Origin: Candidatus Mycobacterium methanotrophicum
Lineage (GTDB): Bacteria; Actinomycetota; Actinomycetes; Mycobacteriales; Mycobacteriaceae
NCBI RefSeq assembly: GCF_023515995.1
Contig: NZ_CP097320.1
Coordinates: forward strand, 4,030,001-4,094,000
Length of the DNA stretch: 64,000 nucleotides
Reading direction: 5' to 3'
Within the stretch, counting starts at the first letter, position 1; every line of letters starts with the position of its first letter. The position numbers were made by a program, and so were the translations under genes. Positions 37,634-46,479 of this stretch are shown here, one piece after another. The notes beneath the pieces are model-generated. The model ran no database searches. It was not told the origin of the DNA and saw nothing but the letters and a program-made list of their open reading frames with translations.

Positions 37634-38002
37634 ATGGTGCGTCCGCGGCAGGCTCTGGGGTGGCTCGGCGTCGACGTTGCCTGCGTGCTGCTGTTCTGCG
37701 CGGTCGGGCGCCGCAGTCACGACGAGGGGCTAAGTGCGATGGGCGTCGCAACGACGGCATGGCCGTTTCTTAGCGGGACCGCCCTGGGCTGGCTTGCCGC
37801 GCGGGCGTGGCGACGCCCGACGGCGCTGGTTCCCACCGGGATTGTGGTGTGGGTGTGCACGGTCGCGGTCGGAATGCTGTTGCGCAAGGCCACGTCCGCC
37901 GGTGTGGCCGCGAGTTTCGTAGTGGTGGCGTCGACGGTCACCGCGGTGCTGTTGCTCGGCTGGCGGGCGGCGGTGCAGTTGAGCGCCCGTAAGTCGGCCT
38001 GA
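37634..38002 (+). CDS. DUF3054 membrane protein (Rv0401 type)
   Basis: A 122-residue protein with four predicted transmembrane helices (WLGVDVACVLLFCAVGRR, WPFLSGTALGWLAARAW, GIVVWVCTVAVGMLLRK, VAASFVVVASTVTAVLLLGW). These match the DUF3054 family and the M. tuberculosis gene beside fadE7. The motif GRRSHDEGL after the first helix is family-typical. Function unknown. The gene is intact. Confidence 0.85.
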   Translation: MVRPRQALGWLGVDVACVLLFCAVGRRSHDEGLSAMGVATTAWPFLSGTALGWLAARAWRRPTALVPTGIVVWVCTVAVGMLLRKATSAGVAASFVVVASTVTAVLLLGWRAAVQLSARKSA

Positions 38003-38004
38003 TC

Positions 38005-38660
38005 ATGGCGCGGACAGATCGCGACACCCGGGGTCCGGCCACCGGCGTCGGAACTACCGCGACACTGGCAGCGACGGCCAGGGCCTTGGCCACCAGGGCC
38101 GGGCTATCGACGACCCGTTCGCCGAGCGGTTGGTCCGCGTCGGCGTCGACTTCTTCACCCAGATCGCCAGCGGCGAGCGGGCCATCAGTGATCTTGGCGG
38201 CGACAACGGGTTCGCTTTGCTGACAGACCTTTTCGCGGTCCGCACCCGATTCTTCGACGACTTCCTCACCGACGCCGGCCGGGCCGGTATTCGGCAGGCA
38301 GTGATCTTGGCGTCCGGGCTGGACGCCCGGCCGTATCGACTGTGGTGGCCGGCGGGCGCATGCGTCTACGAGATCGACCAGCCGCAAGTCATCGAGTTCA
38401 AAGCTCAGACGCTGCGGGGCATGGCGGCCAGCCCGACCGCCGACCGGCGCGCGGTCGGCATCGACCTTCGCTCCGACTGGCCCAACGCGCTGCGGCGGCT
38501 CGGCTTCGATGACACCAAGCCGACAGCGCGGATCGCCGAGGGGCTGTTCATCGGTTTTCTAGCGCCCGGCACGCAGGACCGCTTGCTGGACAACGTCACC
38601 GCGTTGAGCGCCGCCGGCAGCAGCATGGCAGCCGATTACATGTCGACTCATGATCTTGCA
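38005..38660 (+). pseudogene. TIGR00027-type SAM-dependent methyltransferase, decayed
   Basis: The start MARTDRDTRGPATGVGTTAT and ARALATRAGL fits the mycobacterial TIGR00027 methyltransferases. Near 38105 the frame shifts and continues VGVDFFTQIASGERAISD, ILASGLDARPYRLWWP and VYEIDQPQVIEFKAQTLRG. It stops matching after AADYMS near 38650, so roughly the last quarter is gone. Confidence 0.75.
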
Positions 38661-39072
38661 CATGGTGGCGTCATTGGTGTTGAGGCTGGTTCAGGTGTGA
38701 TTTGGCCCCGCCCGGTGGTGTCGGGCGGGGCTGTCGGTGGTCGCGGTGGTGAGTCCCCCAACAGCAGCCAAGCGGAATGGTCACACGTGGGGTGAGGTCG
38801 GTGAAGGCGTGCCGGTAGGCGGTGGCGGATCGTTTCCTGACCGCGCGCCAGGGTGTTACGGGCGATCGTCAAGTTGGCTTCGAGGAAGTCGTAATCCCAT
38901 TCGCCGGCCGAAGGGTCGGGTTCGAGTAGAGCAAGTTTTGCTCCTCGTCCACCACGCGGATCGGATCGCAGTCGGCATCGATCGCCCACGAGCGGCGACG
39001 CGGGGCTCTCGTCGAGCGTCAGTTCGTAGTGCGAATTCCAGATCAGCTGAGTTGGTCAGCACGTGCGATTCC
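38661..39072. other. Unrecognised remnant sequence
   Basis: About 400 bases between the truncated methyltransferase and the iron-box promoter. Several overlapping short frames exist on both strands, but none could be assigned to a family. Confidence 0.4.
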
Positions 39073-39093
39073 TAGTTGCGTCGCCGCGCTTAA

Positions 39094-39112
39094 GTAGGTT
39101 AGCCTAACCAAC
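39094..39112 (+). promoter_or_regulatory. IdeR-type iron box 1
   Basis: GTAGGTTAGCCTAACCAAC matches the mycobacterial IdeR consensus (TTAGGTTAGGCTAACCTAA) at 15 of 19 positions, including an uninterrupted GGTTAG/CTAACC pair. It lies 61 bases before the PE start. Confidence 0.8.
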
Positions 39113-39114
39113 AT

Positions 39115-39133
39115 ATTGATTAGCCTTACCTAT
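39115..39133 (+). promoter_or_regulatory. IdeR-type iron box 2
   Basis: ATTGATTAGCCTTACCTAT matches the consensus at 13 of 19 positions. Its centre is 21 bases (two helical turns) from box 1, the layout expected for paired IdeR dimers. Confidence 0.65.
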
Positions 39134-39172
39134 ATCGTCGCCCGACGGGGTGGTTCGGAAGGAGTACCCGTC

Positions 39173-39273
39173 ATGACACTGCGAGTCGGCTCCGAAGGCC
39201 TGGGTGCGCCGCCAGTGCAGCCGTCGAGACTTTCACCGCTCGCCTGGCGGTGTCCAATTGCAGGCGGCTACCG
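39173..39273 (+). pseudogene. PE5-like remnant
   Basis: ATG 39173 follows a GGAAGGAG site and encodes MTLRVGSEGLGA, the start of ESX-3 protein PE5. Near 39207 homology continues one frame over (AASAAVETFTARLAV). Only about 25 residues of the PE domain remain; the second PE helix and C-terminus are missing, and the reading runs directly into the PPE gene. It cannot form a normal PE-PPE heterodimer. Confidence 0.75.
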
Positions 39274-40809
39274 ATGACTGCGCCGATCTGGATGGCGTCT
39301 CCGCCAGAGGTGCATTCTGCGTTGCTTAGCAGTGGTCCCGGGCCGGGATCGTTGCTGGCAGCCGCCGCGGCATGGTACTCGCTGAGCGCCGAATACGCCT
39401 CGGTAGCGGAGGAACTCAATGCCGTGGTGGCGGGGGTGCAGGCCGATGTGTGGGAAGGGCCGAGCGCAGAATCGTATGTGGCCGCCAATCTGCCGTATCT
39501 GGCGTGGCTGACGCAGGCCAGCGCCAACAGCGCGGCGGCAGCCACCCAGCTGGAGACTGCGGCGGCGGCCTACACCGCGGCGTTGGCGGCCATGCCGACT
39601 CTGGCCGAGCTGGCCGCCAACCACGCCACCCACGCGGTGCTGGTGGCGACGAATTTCTTCGGGATCAATACGATTCCGATCGCTCTCAACGAAGCCGACT
39701 ACGCGCGGATGTGGGTTCAGGCGGCCACCGCGATGACGACCTATCAAGCGGTGTCCGGCACGGCGGTGGCGTCGACGCCGCAGACCACCCCGGCGCCCCA
39801 GATCGTGAAAACCGAGAAAGCGCCGGCGGCCGCTGCATCCGATGGGACGGGCTTGCTGTCGCAGTTCCTGTCGCCCCAACTTCAACAACAGCTCCCGACA
39901 TTGATGAACCACATATTCGGAGATTTAGACCCCTCTCAGCTCCCGCCCGTTACGAGCCTGAACGCTTGGACGCAGAACGTCATAGATAACTTCGGAGAAT
40001 TCCCCCAGTTTCTCTCTTCGGGTCTGTCGGAGTCACATGACTTCGATCAGGAATTGGGCTCGGTGGTCTTTACCTGTCTTTTCTTCGTCGTTGACCGAAT
40101 ACGGGACATCCTGGAACTTGTGCATCCTTTCCTGCCGTTGCTTTCCCCGGCACTTCTTGCGCCCGCTGTCGCACCTGCGGGGGCGAGTGGCTTGGCCGGG
40201 CTAGCTGGCCTGACTGGCCTGACTGCACCCGCGGTGCCCGTCCCGACCGCGGCGCCGATCCCCGTCGGAACCGGATTCCAACCGCTGTCGGTCCTCGGCA
40301 ACGCACCGGCCGTCGTCACGGTCGCGGCGCCCCCGCCGCCCGCCCCCGCCCCCGCCCCAGCCGCTGCCGGTGCCCCGCCGGCGCCGCCGCCGGCCGCCGG
40401 CGGGGCAGGTTTTGTCCCTCCCTACGCGGTCGGCCCTCCGGGCATCAGGTTCGGCTCGGGCGTGCCGACCGGCGTTAGTTCCAGCGCCAAAAGGAAGGCG
40501 CTGGAGCCTGACATCGCCGCAACGGCAGCGGCAGCGGCCACGCGGGAGCAGCGGCAGGCGCGGCGGCGTCGGCGCGCGATAGTGCGCGATCACGGCGACG
40601 AATACGCCGATATGAATATCGATGTCGACCCGGATTGGCGGGAGCCGCTGGCGTCGGGCAACGGGGCCGGGCCGTTGGGTTTTGCCGGCACGGTCCGCAA
40701 CGAGGCCGCCGAGGCCGCGGGGCTGGCCACGCTAGCCGGCGATGAGTTCGGCGGCGGTCCGACGGTGCCGATGGTCCCGGGCGGTTGGGAGCCCGACGTG
40801 GACCAGTGA
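39274..40809 (+). CDS. PPE4-like (ESX-3 type) PPE protein
   Basis: A 511-residue PPE protein. The N-terminal PPE domain (IWMASPPEVHSALLSSGPGP, AWYSLSAEYASVAEEL, WEGPSAESY, NFFGINTIPIALNEADYARMW) closely follows ESX-3-associated PPE4 (Rv0286). The middle is divergent and Pro/Ala-rich. The C-terminus again matches PPE4: a basic block (REQRQARRRRRAIVRDHGDE) and LGFAGTVRNEA with LAGDEFGGGPTVPMVPG. It lies behind two IdeR boxes and a broken PE5-like gene, but no esxG/esxH or ESX-3 machinery follows. It is probably a relocated or duplicated iron-regulated PPE protein. Confidence 0.85.
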   Translation: MTAPIWMASPPEVHSALLSSGPGPGSLLAAAAAWYSLSAEYASVAEELNAVVAGVQADVWEGPSAESYVAANLPYLAWLTQASANSAAAATQLETAAAAYTAALAAMPTLAELAANHATHAVLVATNFFGINTIPIALNEADYARMWVQAATAMTTYQAVSGTAVASTPQTTPAPQIVKTEKAPAAAASDGTGLLSQFLSPQLQQQLPTLMNHIFGDLDPSQLPPVTSLNAWTQNVIDNFGEFPQFLSSGLSESHDFDQELGSVVFTCLFFVVDRIRDILELVHPFLPLLSPALLAPAVAPAGASGLAGLAGLTGLTAPAVPVPTAAPIPVGTGFQPLSVLGNAPAVVTVAAPPPPAPAPAPAAAGAPPAPPPAAGGAGFVPPYAVGPPGIRFGSGVPTGVSSSAKRKALEPDIAATAAAAATREQRQARRRRRAIVRDHGDEYADMNIDVDPDWREPLASGNGAGPLGFAGTVRNEAAEAAGLATLAGDEFGGGPTVPMVPGGWEPDVDQ

Positions 40810-40812
40810 GCG

Positions 40813-40905
40813 TTACGGCACCAACACGATAGAGCCGACCGTCTTGCGCCCCTGCAGGTCGCGGTGGGCCTGCGCGGCATCGGCCAGCCGACAGCGCCGC
40901 CCTTT
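40813..40905 (-). pseudogene. Quinone-oxidoreductase C-terminal fragment
   Basis: The last 26 or so codons read RLADAAQAHRDLQGRKTVGS then IVLVP and stop, the C-terminus of zeta-crystallin-type NADPH:quinone reductases. Upstream sequence on this strand is unrelated. Confidence 0.6.
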
Positions 40906-40959
40906 CGAAGAGCGTCATCAACGCCGCGCCGAGCAATGGGGGTATCGCCGATTCTGGAT

Positions 40960-41110
40960 CGACCAACCACCGCTTCGTCGGCGTCGCGAGTTCGGCACCG
41001 GCGGTGCTGATCGGCCAGATCGCGGCTGCTACCAGCATGATTCGGGTGGACTCGGCCGCAATCCAGCTGAGCCACACCACAGCCGCCGCGGTGGTGGAGA
41101 GCTTCGGCAT
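40960..41110 (+). pseudogene. LLM-class flavin-dependent oxidoreductase fragment
   Basis: The plus strand reads VASSAPAVLIGQIAAATSMI then RVDSAAIQLSHTTAAAVVES and FGMLD, the beta-barrel start of luciferase-like (LLM) oxidoreductases. Only about 50 residues survive, without an N-terminus or cofactor site completion. The following 150 bases show no clear family. Confidence 0.55.
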
Positions 41111-41306
41111 GCTGGACTGGCCGCCCACTTCCCGGGCGTCAACAACACCACCGTGTGGGTCGATCCCGCCGCCGGCAACCGGCCAGACGTTGCGAAAAAA
41201 CCTGGGTCAGGCGAGCTGAGGGATCAGTGGCGAGATCGACGTTAGTTCACGGCTACCCGCGGGCTTTGCGCGCTAGCGTCGATCTCGACGTCGTGCGGTT
41301 AGCTGC

Positions 41307-42047
41307 TCATTGCGCCGTTGCGGTCGCCTCAGCGGTGGCTGCGCGGATCGGGCCCCGCCACAAGTCGCCGTGACCGGGTACCAGAACTTCGGTGTCCAAC
41401 AGCGCCAGCGCGGCCAGGCTGCGGATGCAGGCGTCCTGGTTGTGGCTGAACATCGCCGGCAGCAGCTGCGGGCCGCGGCGCGCCAGCAGCGGGTGGCCGG
41501 TGACCAGCGCGTCGCCGCTGGCCAAAACACCGTCGACCAGATACGAGCAGTGGCCGCCGGTGTGACCGGGAGTGGGGATGGCGATCGGATGGCCGGGCAG
41601 CTCCGCCGCCGTCTCGGCGGTCAGCGGCTGCGCGGTCGGGATACCCTCGCGGATCAGCCCGCCGTTGCGCACCACGTGGGTGACCCACAGCGCCCACCGG
41701 GGCCGCCAGATGCGCAGCGCGACGCCGAGCGGCGAAGCCTGTTCCAGATACTCGCGCTTGGTGTGGCCGACCTCGTCGGGGTGGCAATACACCGCGGTGC
41801 CGTGAGTCTTGGCGAACCAGATCGCCGAGCCCATGTGGTCGATATGGGCGTGGGTGACCAGGATCGCGCGCACATCGCTGGCTTGGTATCCCAGCTTCGC
41901 TAACGACGCCAGCACGTCATCGCGGTCACCCGGATATCCGGCGTCGATCAGCATGACCCCGCTGTCGTCGGTGACTAGCAGCCAGTTGACCGCCCCGCCC
42001 TGCGCGAGATGCACGGTCTCGGTGACGGTTCTGAGCACCGCTGCCAT
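41307..42047 (-). CDS. Metallo-beta-lactamase-fold hydrolase (Rv0406c type)
   Basis: A 246-residue MBL-fold protein. The metal motif THAHIDHMGS (HxHxDH) is followed by downstream ligands in PTPGHTGGHCSY, ASGDALVTGHP and LVPGHGDL, giving a complete dinuclear metal site. It corresponds in position to Rv0406c, next to and divergent from fgd1. The ATG at 42047 (MAAVLRTVTETVHLAQGG) is preferred; the open frame upstream overlaps fgd1 and is not coding. Likely a glyoxalase-II-like or lactonase-type hydrolase; substrate unknown. Confidence 0.87.
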   Translation of the reverse strand: MAAVLRTVTETVHLAQGGAVNWLLVTDDSGVMLIDAGYPGDRDDVLASLAKLGYQASDVRAILVTHAHIDHMGSAIWFAKTHGTAVYCHPDEVGHTKREYLEQASPLGVALRIWRPRWALWVTHVVRNGGLIREGIPTAQPLTAETAAELPGHPIAIPTPGHTGGHCSYLVDGVLASGDALVTGHPLLARRGPQLLPAMFSHNQDACIRSLAALALLDTEVLVPGHGDLWRGPIRAATAEATATAQ

Positions 42048-42111
42048 GTCGGAGAGTCTAAGCACCGGGCGCAGCAGGTCGCCCGCAACAAGAGGGAGTA
42101 GAAACGACAGC

Positions 42112-43122
42112 GTGGCCGAACTCAAACTCGGATATAAGGCGTCGGCGGAACAATTCGCGCCGCGCGAACTCGTCGAGCTGGCGGTCGCCGCCGAAGCGCA
42201 TGGGATGGACAGTGCGACGGTCAGCGACCACTTCCAGCCCTGGCGGCACGAGGGCGGGCATGCCCCGTTTTCGCTGGCGTGGATGACCGCCGTCGGCGAA
42301 CGCACCAAGCGGATCACGTTGGGCACCTCGGTGCTGACCCCGACGTTCCGCTACAACCCTGCCGTCATCGCGCAGGCCTTCGCCACCATGGGGTGTCTCT
42401 ACCCGGACCGCATCTTTCTCGGCGTCGGTACTGGGGAGTCACTCAACGAGATCGCTACCGGATACGAGGGCGACTGGCCAGAGTTCAAGGAGCGCTACGC
42501 TCGACTGCGCGAATCGGTGCGGCTGATGCGGGAGCTGTGGCTGGGCGACCGGGTCGACTTCCAGGGCGAGTACTACCACACCAAGGGCGCCTCGATTTAC
42601 GACGTGCCCGAGGGCGGCGTCCCGATCTACATCGCCGCGGGCGGGCCCCAGGTCGCCAGGTACGCGGGCTGCGCGGGCGACGGCTTCATCTGCACCTCCG
42701 GTAAGGGCGAGGAGTTGTACAAGGACAAGCTCATCCCCGCTATGAGGGAGGGCGCGGAGGCGGGGGGAAAGAATCCCGACGACATCGACCGGATGATCGA
42801 AATCAAGATCTCCTACGACACTGACCCGGACCTGGCGTTGGAGAACACCCGGTTCTGGGCGCCGCTATCGCTGACCGCCGAACAGAAGACCAGCATCCAC
42901 GACCCCCTCGAGATGGAAAAAGCCGCAAACGAGCTGCCGATCGAACAAGTCGCCAAGCGCTGGATCGTGGCCTCCGATCCCGACGAGGCGGTCGCGAAGG
43001 TCAACGACTACGTCGGCTGGGGCCTCAACCATCTGGTGTTCCATGCGCCCGGTCACGACCAGCGCCGCTTCCTGGAGCTCTTCGAGAAGGATCTGGCGCC
43101 GCGGCTGCGGCGGTTGGCCTGA
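42112..43122 (+). CDS. fgd1: F420-dependent glucose-6-phosphate dehydrogenase
   Basis: A 336-residue LLM-fold enzyme, identical in length to M. tuberculosis Fgd1 and very similar in sequence (LGYKASAEQFAPRELVELA, VSDHFQPWRHEGGHAPFS, catalytic His in SDHFQPW, EIKISYDTDPDLALENTRF). It oxidises glucose-6-phosphate to 6-phosphogluconolactone and reduces F420, feeding F420H2-dependent reductases and nitroimidazole prodrug activation. The start is GTG 42112. It is followed six bases later by pta, as in M. tuberculosis. Confidence 0.96.
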   Translation: MAELKLGYKASAEQFAPRELVELAVAAEAHGMDSATVSDHFQPWRHEGGHAPFSLAWMTAVGERTKRITLGTSVLTPTFRYNPAVIAQAFATMGCLYPDRIFLGVGTGESLNEIATGYEGDWPEFKERYARLRESVRLMRELWLGDRVDFQGEYYHTKGASIYDVPEGGVPIYIAAGGPQVARYAGCAGDGFICTSGKGEELYKDKLIPAMREGAEAGGKNPDDIDRMIEIKISYDTDPDLALENTRFWAPLSLTAEQKTSIHDPLEMEKAANELPIEQVAKRWIVASDPDEAVAKVNDYVGWGLNHLVFHAPGHDQRRFLELFEKDLAPRLRRLA

Positions 43123-43128
43123 CAAAAC

Positions 43129-45210
43129 ATGCCCGGCATCTACGTCGCCGCGCCGGAGGGCGACACCGGCAAGTCGACGATCGCGCTCGGAATCCTGCAT
43201 CGACTGGCTGCGACCGTGCCCAAAGTCGGTGTGTTCCGGCCGATCACGCGGGCGACGGTGTCAGACGACGACCAGGACTACATTTTGGATCTGTTGCTCG
43301 CCCATGCAACCGCCGGTCTGCCCTACGAGCGCTGTATCGGTGTGAACTATCAACAGCTGCATGCCGATCGCGACGCCGCCATCGACGACATTGTCGAGCG
43401 CTACCACGCAATGGCCGAGCACTGTGATGCGGTCGTCATCGTCGGCAGCGACTACACCGACCTCGACGGCGGGGTCAGCCCGGCCGAGCTGAGCGTGAAT
43501 GCCCGTATCGCGGTCAACCTTGGCGCATCCGTGCTATTGGCGGTGCGGGCCAAGGGCCGCAGGGCAGAGCAAGTCGCCCGGCTCGTCGAGATGTGCCTGG
43601 CCGAGCTGGCGGCGCAGCACGCGCATACCGCGGCCGTGGTGGCCAACCGTTGCGAGCGGTCCCAATTGATCGCAGTCGCCGAGGCGTTGCGTCCACTGGA
43701 CGCGCGGACTTATGTCCTGCCCGACGAACCGCTGCTGGTCGCGCCGACGGTAGCCGAGCTTCAGACCGCGGTGAACGGGACGATGCTCAGCGGTGACACC
43801 GCGCTGATGAACCGTGAAGCGATGGGTGTGGTCGTCGCCGGGATGACGGCGGATCATGTGCTGGAGCGGTTGTGTGAGGGCGTGGCGGTGGTCACGCCCG
43901 GTGACCGCTCCGACGTCGTGCTGGCGGTCGCCAGCGCCCATGCGGCCGAGGGGTTTCCGTCATTGTCGTGCATCATCCTCAACGGCGGGTTCGAGTTGCA
44001 TCGGTCGATCGGGGCACTGGTAGCCGGCCTGCGGCTGCGGCTGCCGCTCGTCGCGACCACGCTGGGCACCTTCGACACCGCCAGCGCGGTGGCGTCGGCG
44101 CGCGGCCGGCTCACCACGTCATCGCAGCGCAAAATCGACACTGCGCTGCAGCTAATGGAACAGTACGTCGACCTTGGAGATTTGTTGGCGCAGTTGGCAA
44201 TTCCGATCCCGAAGGTCACCACGCCGCAGATGTTCACCTTTCAGCTGCGCGAGCGGGCCCGCTCTGATCGCAAACACATCGTGCTGCCCGAGGGTGACGA
44301 CGATCGGATCCTGCGGTCCGCCGGCCGGTTGCTGCAGCGCGGTATCGCCGACCTGACCATCCTTGGCGATGAGAGCCAGATCCGCGCTCGCGCTGCCGAA
44401 CTCGGCGTCAACCTGGACGCAGCCACGGTGTTCGATCCGCGGACCAGCCAGTTGTCCGACCAATTCGCCGAGCAGTACGCGCAGCTGCGCGCCAAGAAGG
44501 GCGTCACCGTCGAGCAGGCTCGGGAGATCATCCACGATGCGTCGTATTTCGGAACCATGCTGGTGCACAACGGCATGGTCGACGGGATGGTGTCCGGCGC
44601 TGCACACACGACCGCACACACCGTCCGTCCGGCCTTCGAGATCATCGGCACCGCCGCAGGTATCTCTACAGTGTCCAGCATCTTTCTGATGTGCCTACCG
44701 GATCAGGTGCTGGCATACGGCGACTGCGCGATAGTCCGTGACCCGACGGTCGACCAGCTGGCCGATATCGCTATCAGCTCTGCCCGCACCGCTGCACAGT
44801 TCGGCATCGAGCCGCGGGTCGCGATGCTGTCGTATTCCACCGGTGAATCTGGCACGGGTGCAGATGTCGACAAGGTCAGGGAGGCGACCGGATTGGTGCG
44901 CCAGCGGGCGCCGCAGCTGCTGGTCGACGGCCCGATCCAATACGACGCGGCGGTCGAGCCCTCGGTGGCGGCCACCAAGCTGCGTGATTCGCCGGTCGCC
45001 GGCCGGGCCACCGTGTTGATCTTCCCCGATCTCAATTCCGGAAACAACGCCTACAAGGCAGTGCAGCGCAGCGCCGGGGCGATCGCCATCGGTCCGGTGC
45101 TGCAAGGGCTGAACAAGCCGGTGAACGACCTGTCCCGCGGCGCGCTGGTCGAAGACATCGTCAACACCGTCGCGATTACCGCGATCCAGGCCCAGGGTGC
45201 CGATGCCTGA
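43129..45210 (+). CDS. pta: Phosphate acetyltransferase
   Basis: A 693-residue long-type Pta. The N-terminal P-loop domain (YVAAPEGDTGKSTIALGILH) and central DRTGG regulatory domain are followed by the C-terminal catalytic PTA_PTB domain (KHIVLPEGDDDRILRSA, VSGAAHTTAHTVRPAFEIIG, MLSYSTGESGTGADVDKV, FPDLNSGNNAYKAVQR). It interconverts acetyl-CoA and acetyl phosphate. Eight bases overlap the start of ackA, giving a coupled pair behind fgd1. The gene is intact. Confidence 0.95.
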   Translation: MPGIYVAAPEGDTGKSTIALGILHRLAATVPKVGVFRPITRATVSDDDQDYILDLLLAHATAGLPYERCIGVNYQQLHADRDAAIDDIVERYHAMAEHCDAVVIVGSDYTDLDGGVSPAELSVNARIAVNLGASVLLAVRAKGRRAEQVARLVEMCLAELAAQHAHTAAVVANRCERSQLIAVAEALRPLDARTYVLPDEPLLVAPTVAELQTAVNGTMLSGDTALMNREAMGVVVAGMTADHVLERLCEGVAVVTPGDRSDVVLAVASAHAAEGFPSLSCIILNGGFELHRSIGALVAGLRLRLPLVATTLGTFDTASAVASARGRLTTSSQRKIDTALQLMEQYVDLGDLLAQLAIPIPKVTTPQMFTFQLRERARSDRKHIVLPEGDDDRILRSAGRLLQRGIADLTILGDESQIRARAAELGVNLDAATVFDPRTSQLSDQFAEQYAQLRAKKGVTVEQAREIIHDASYFGTMLVHNGMVDGMVSGAAHTTAHTVRPAFEIIGTAAGISTVSSIFLMCLPDQVLAYGDCAIVRDPTVDQLADIAISSARTAAQFGIEPRVAMLSYSTGESGTGADVDKVREATGLVRQRAPQLLVDGPIQYDAAVEPSVAATKLRDSPVAGRATVLIFPDLNSGNNAYKAVQRSAGAIAIGPVLQGLNKPVNDLSRGALVEDIVNTVAITAIQAQGADA

Positions 45211-46348
45211 TCGCACAGTGCTGGTCATCAACTCCGGCTCGTCATCGCTGAAATACCAACTCATCGAGCCTGATTCGGGTAACTCACTGGCCGACGGCAT
45301 CGTCGAACGGATCGGCGAACCGTCTTCGCCGGTCGCCGACCACGACGCCGCGCTGCGGAAGGCGTTCGACCAGTTGGCGCACGCCGGAATCGATTTGAAG
45401 GCTTGCGGGCTGGCGGCGGTCGGACACCGGGTGGTGCACGGCGGGGCAACGTTTTACCAGCCGACTGTGATCGATGACGCGGTCATCGCCAAGCTCGACC
45501 AGTTGTCCGTGCTGGCTCCACTGCACAATCCGCCCGCCGTGCAGGGTATCCAGGTGGCCCGAAAGATGCTGCCGGACGTGCCGCATGTCGCGGTGTTCGA
45601 CACGGCGTTCTTCCACGACCTGCCCGCGGCGGCGGCGACGTATGCCATCGACCGTGAGGTGGCGCGCAAGTGGCGGATCCGCCGATACGGATTTCATGGC
45701 ACGTCGCACCAGTACGTCAGCCAGCAGGCCGCGGCGTTCCTGAGCAGGCCGCTGGAAGACCTGAACCAGATTGTGCTGCATCTGGGTAACGGCGCCTCGG
45801 CGTCGGCGATCGCGGCCGGCCGGGCAGTGGACACATCGATGGGTCTGACCCCGTTGGAGGGTCTGGTGATGGGTAGCCGCAGCGGCGACATCGACCCCGG
45901 TGTCATCGGTTACCTGTGCCGCGCCGCGCAGATGAGCGTGGACGAGATCGAATCAGTGCTCAACGAGCGCTCCGGACTACTGGGCCTGGCCGGTGAGCGA
46001 GACTTTCGCCAACTGCATCAGATGATCGAATCCGGCGACAAGGCGGCGCAATTGGCCTATGACGTATTCGTCCACCGATTGCGCAAATATGTCGGTGCTT
46101 ACCTGGCGGTGCTGGGCCACACCGATGTGGTGAGTTTCACCGCTGGCGTCGGCGAGCACGTCGCGTCGGTGCGCTGCGACGCGCTGAGCGGGCTGGCGGG
46201 GCTGGGCATCGAGATCGATGAGGCGCGAAACACGCAGTCCGGCAAGGAGGCCCGGCGGATTTCCACTGACGGCTCGCCGATCGCCGTGCTGGTCATCCCC
46301 ACCAACGAAGAGCTGGCCATTGCCCGCGACTGCCTGCAAGTGATCTAG
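45203..46348 (+). CDS. ackA: Acetate kinase
   Basis: A 381-residue acetate kinase of the ASKHA fold: VLVINSGSSSLKYQL (phosphate 1), GHRVVHGG, VFDTAFFHDLP, RRYGFHGTSHQYVS, LHLGNGASASAI, SRSGDIDPGV and FTAGVGEH. It converts acetyl phosphate plus ADP to acetate plus ATP. The ATG at 45203 lies inside the pta 3' end; a GTG six bases earlier is possible. In M. tuberculosis pknG follows, but here a fragment of another oxidoreductase and an IS66 element do, so synteny ends here. Confidence 0.95.
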   Translation: MPDRTVLVINSGSSSLKYQLIEPDSGNSLADGIVERIGEPSSPVADHDAALRKAFDQLAHAGIDLKACGLAAVGHRVVHGGATFYQPTVIDDAVIAKLDQLSVLAPLHNPPAVQGIQVARKMLPDVPHVAVFDTAFFHDLPAAAATYAIDREVARKWRIRRYGFHGTSHQYVSQQAAAFLSRPLEDLNQIVLHLGNGASASAIAAGRAVDTSMGLTPLEGLVMGSRSGDIDPGVIGYLCRAAQMSVDEIESVLNERSGLLGLAGERDFRQLHQMIESGDKAAQLAYDVFVHRLRKYVGAYLAVLGHTDVVSFTAGVGEHVASVRCDALSGLAGLGIEIDEARNTQSGKEARRISTDGSPIAVLVIPTNEELAIARDCLQVI

Positions 46349-46479
46349 ATCAGCTGAATCGAGACTGTCTGCACTCCGTTTGCGCCGTATCCCAGCCTGT
46401 TCCATTCGGATTCGACAGGTTGCATGCGGCCGGCGCAATCGACGGCGCGCGCCCGGACCGTCGTCGTCCCCGGCTGATG
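46345..46479 (-). pseudogene. Sulfite-oxidase-type molybdoenzyme C-terminal fragment
   Basis: The minus strand reads HQPGTTTVRARAVDCAGRMQ then PVESEWNRLGYGANGVQTVS and stops, like the dimerisation domain of sulfite-oxidase-family proteins. It is cut by the terminal repeat of the IS66 element at 46480, and the remainder is not found on the other side of the element. Confidence 0.55.

Noticed and set aside
41809..42111. Extended N-terminus for fgd1
   Set aside because: The upstream frame overlaps the divergent MBL gene and precedes the known conserved start LKLGYKASAEQF; the GTG at 42112 fits the family length exactly.
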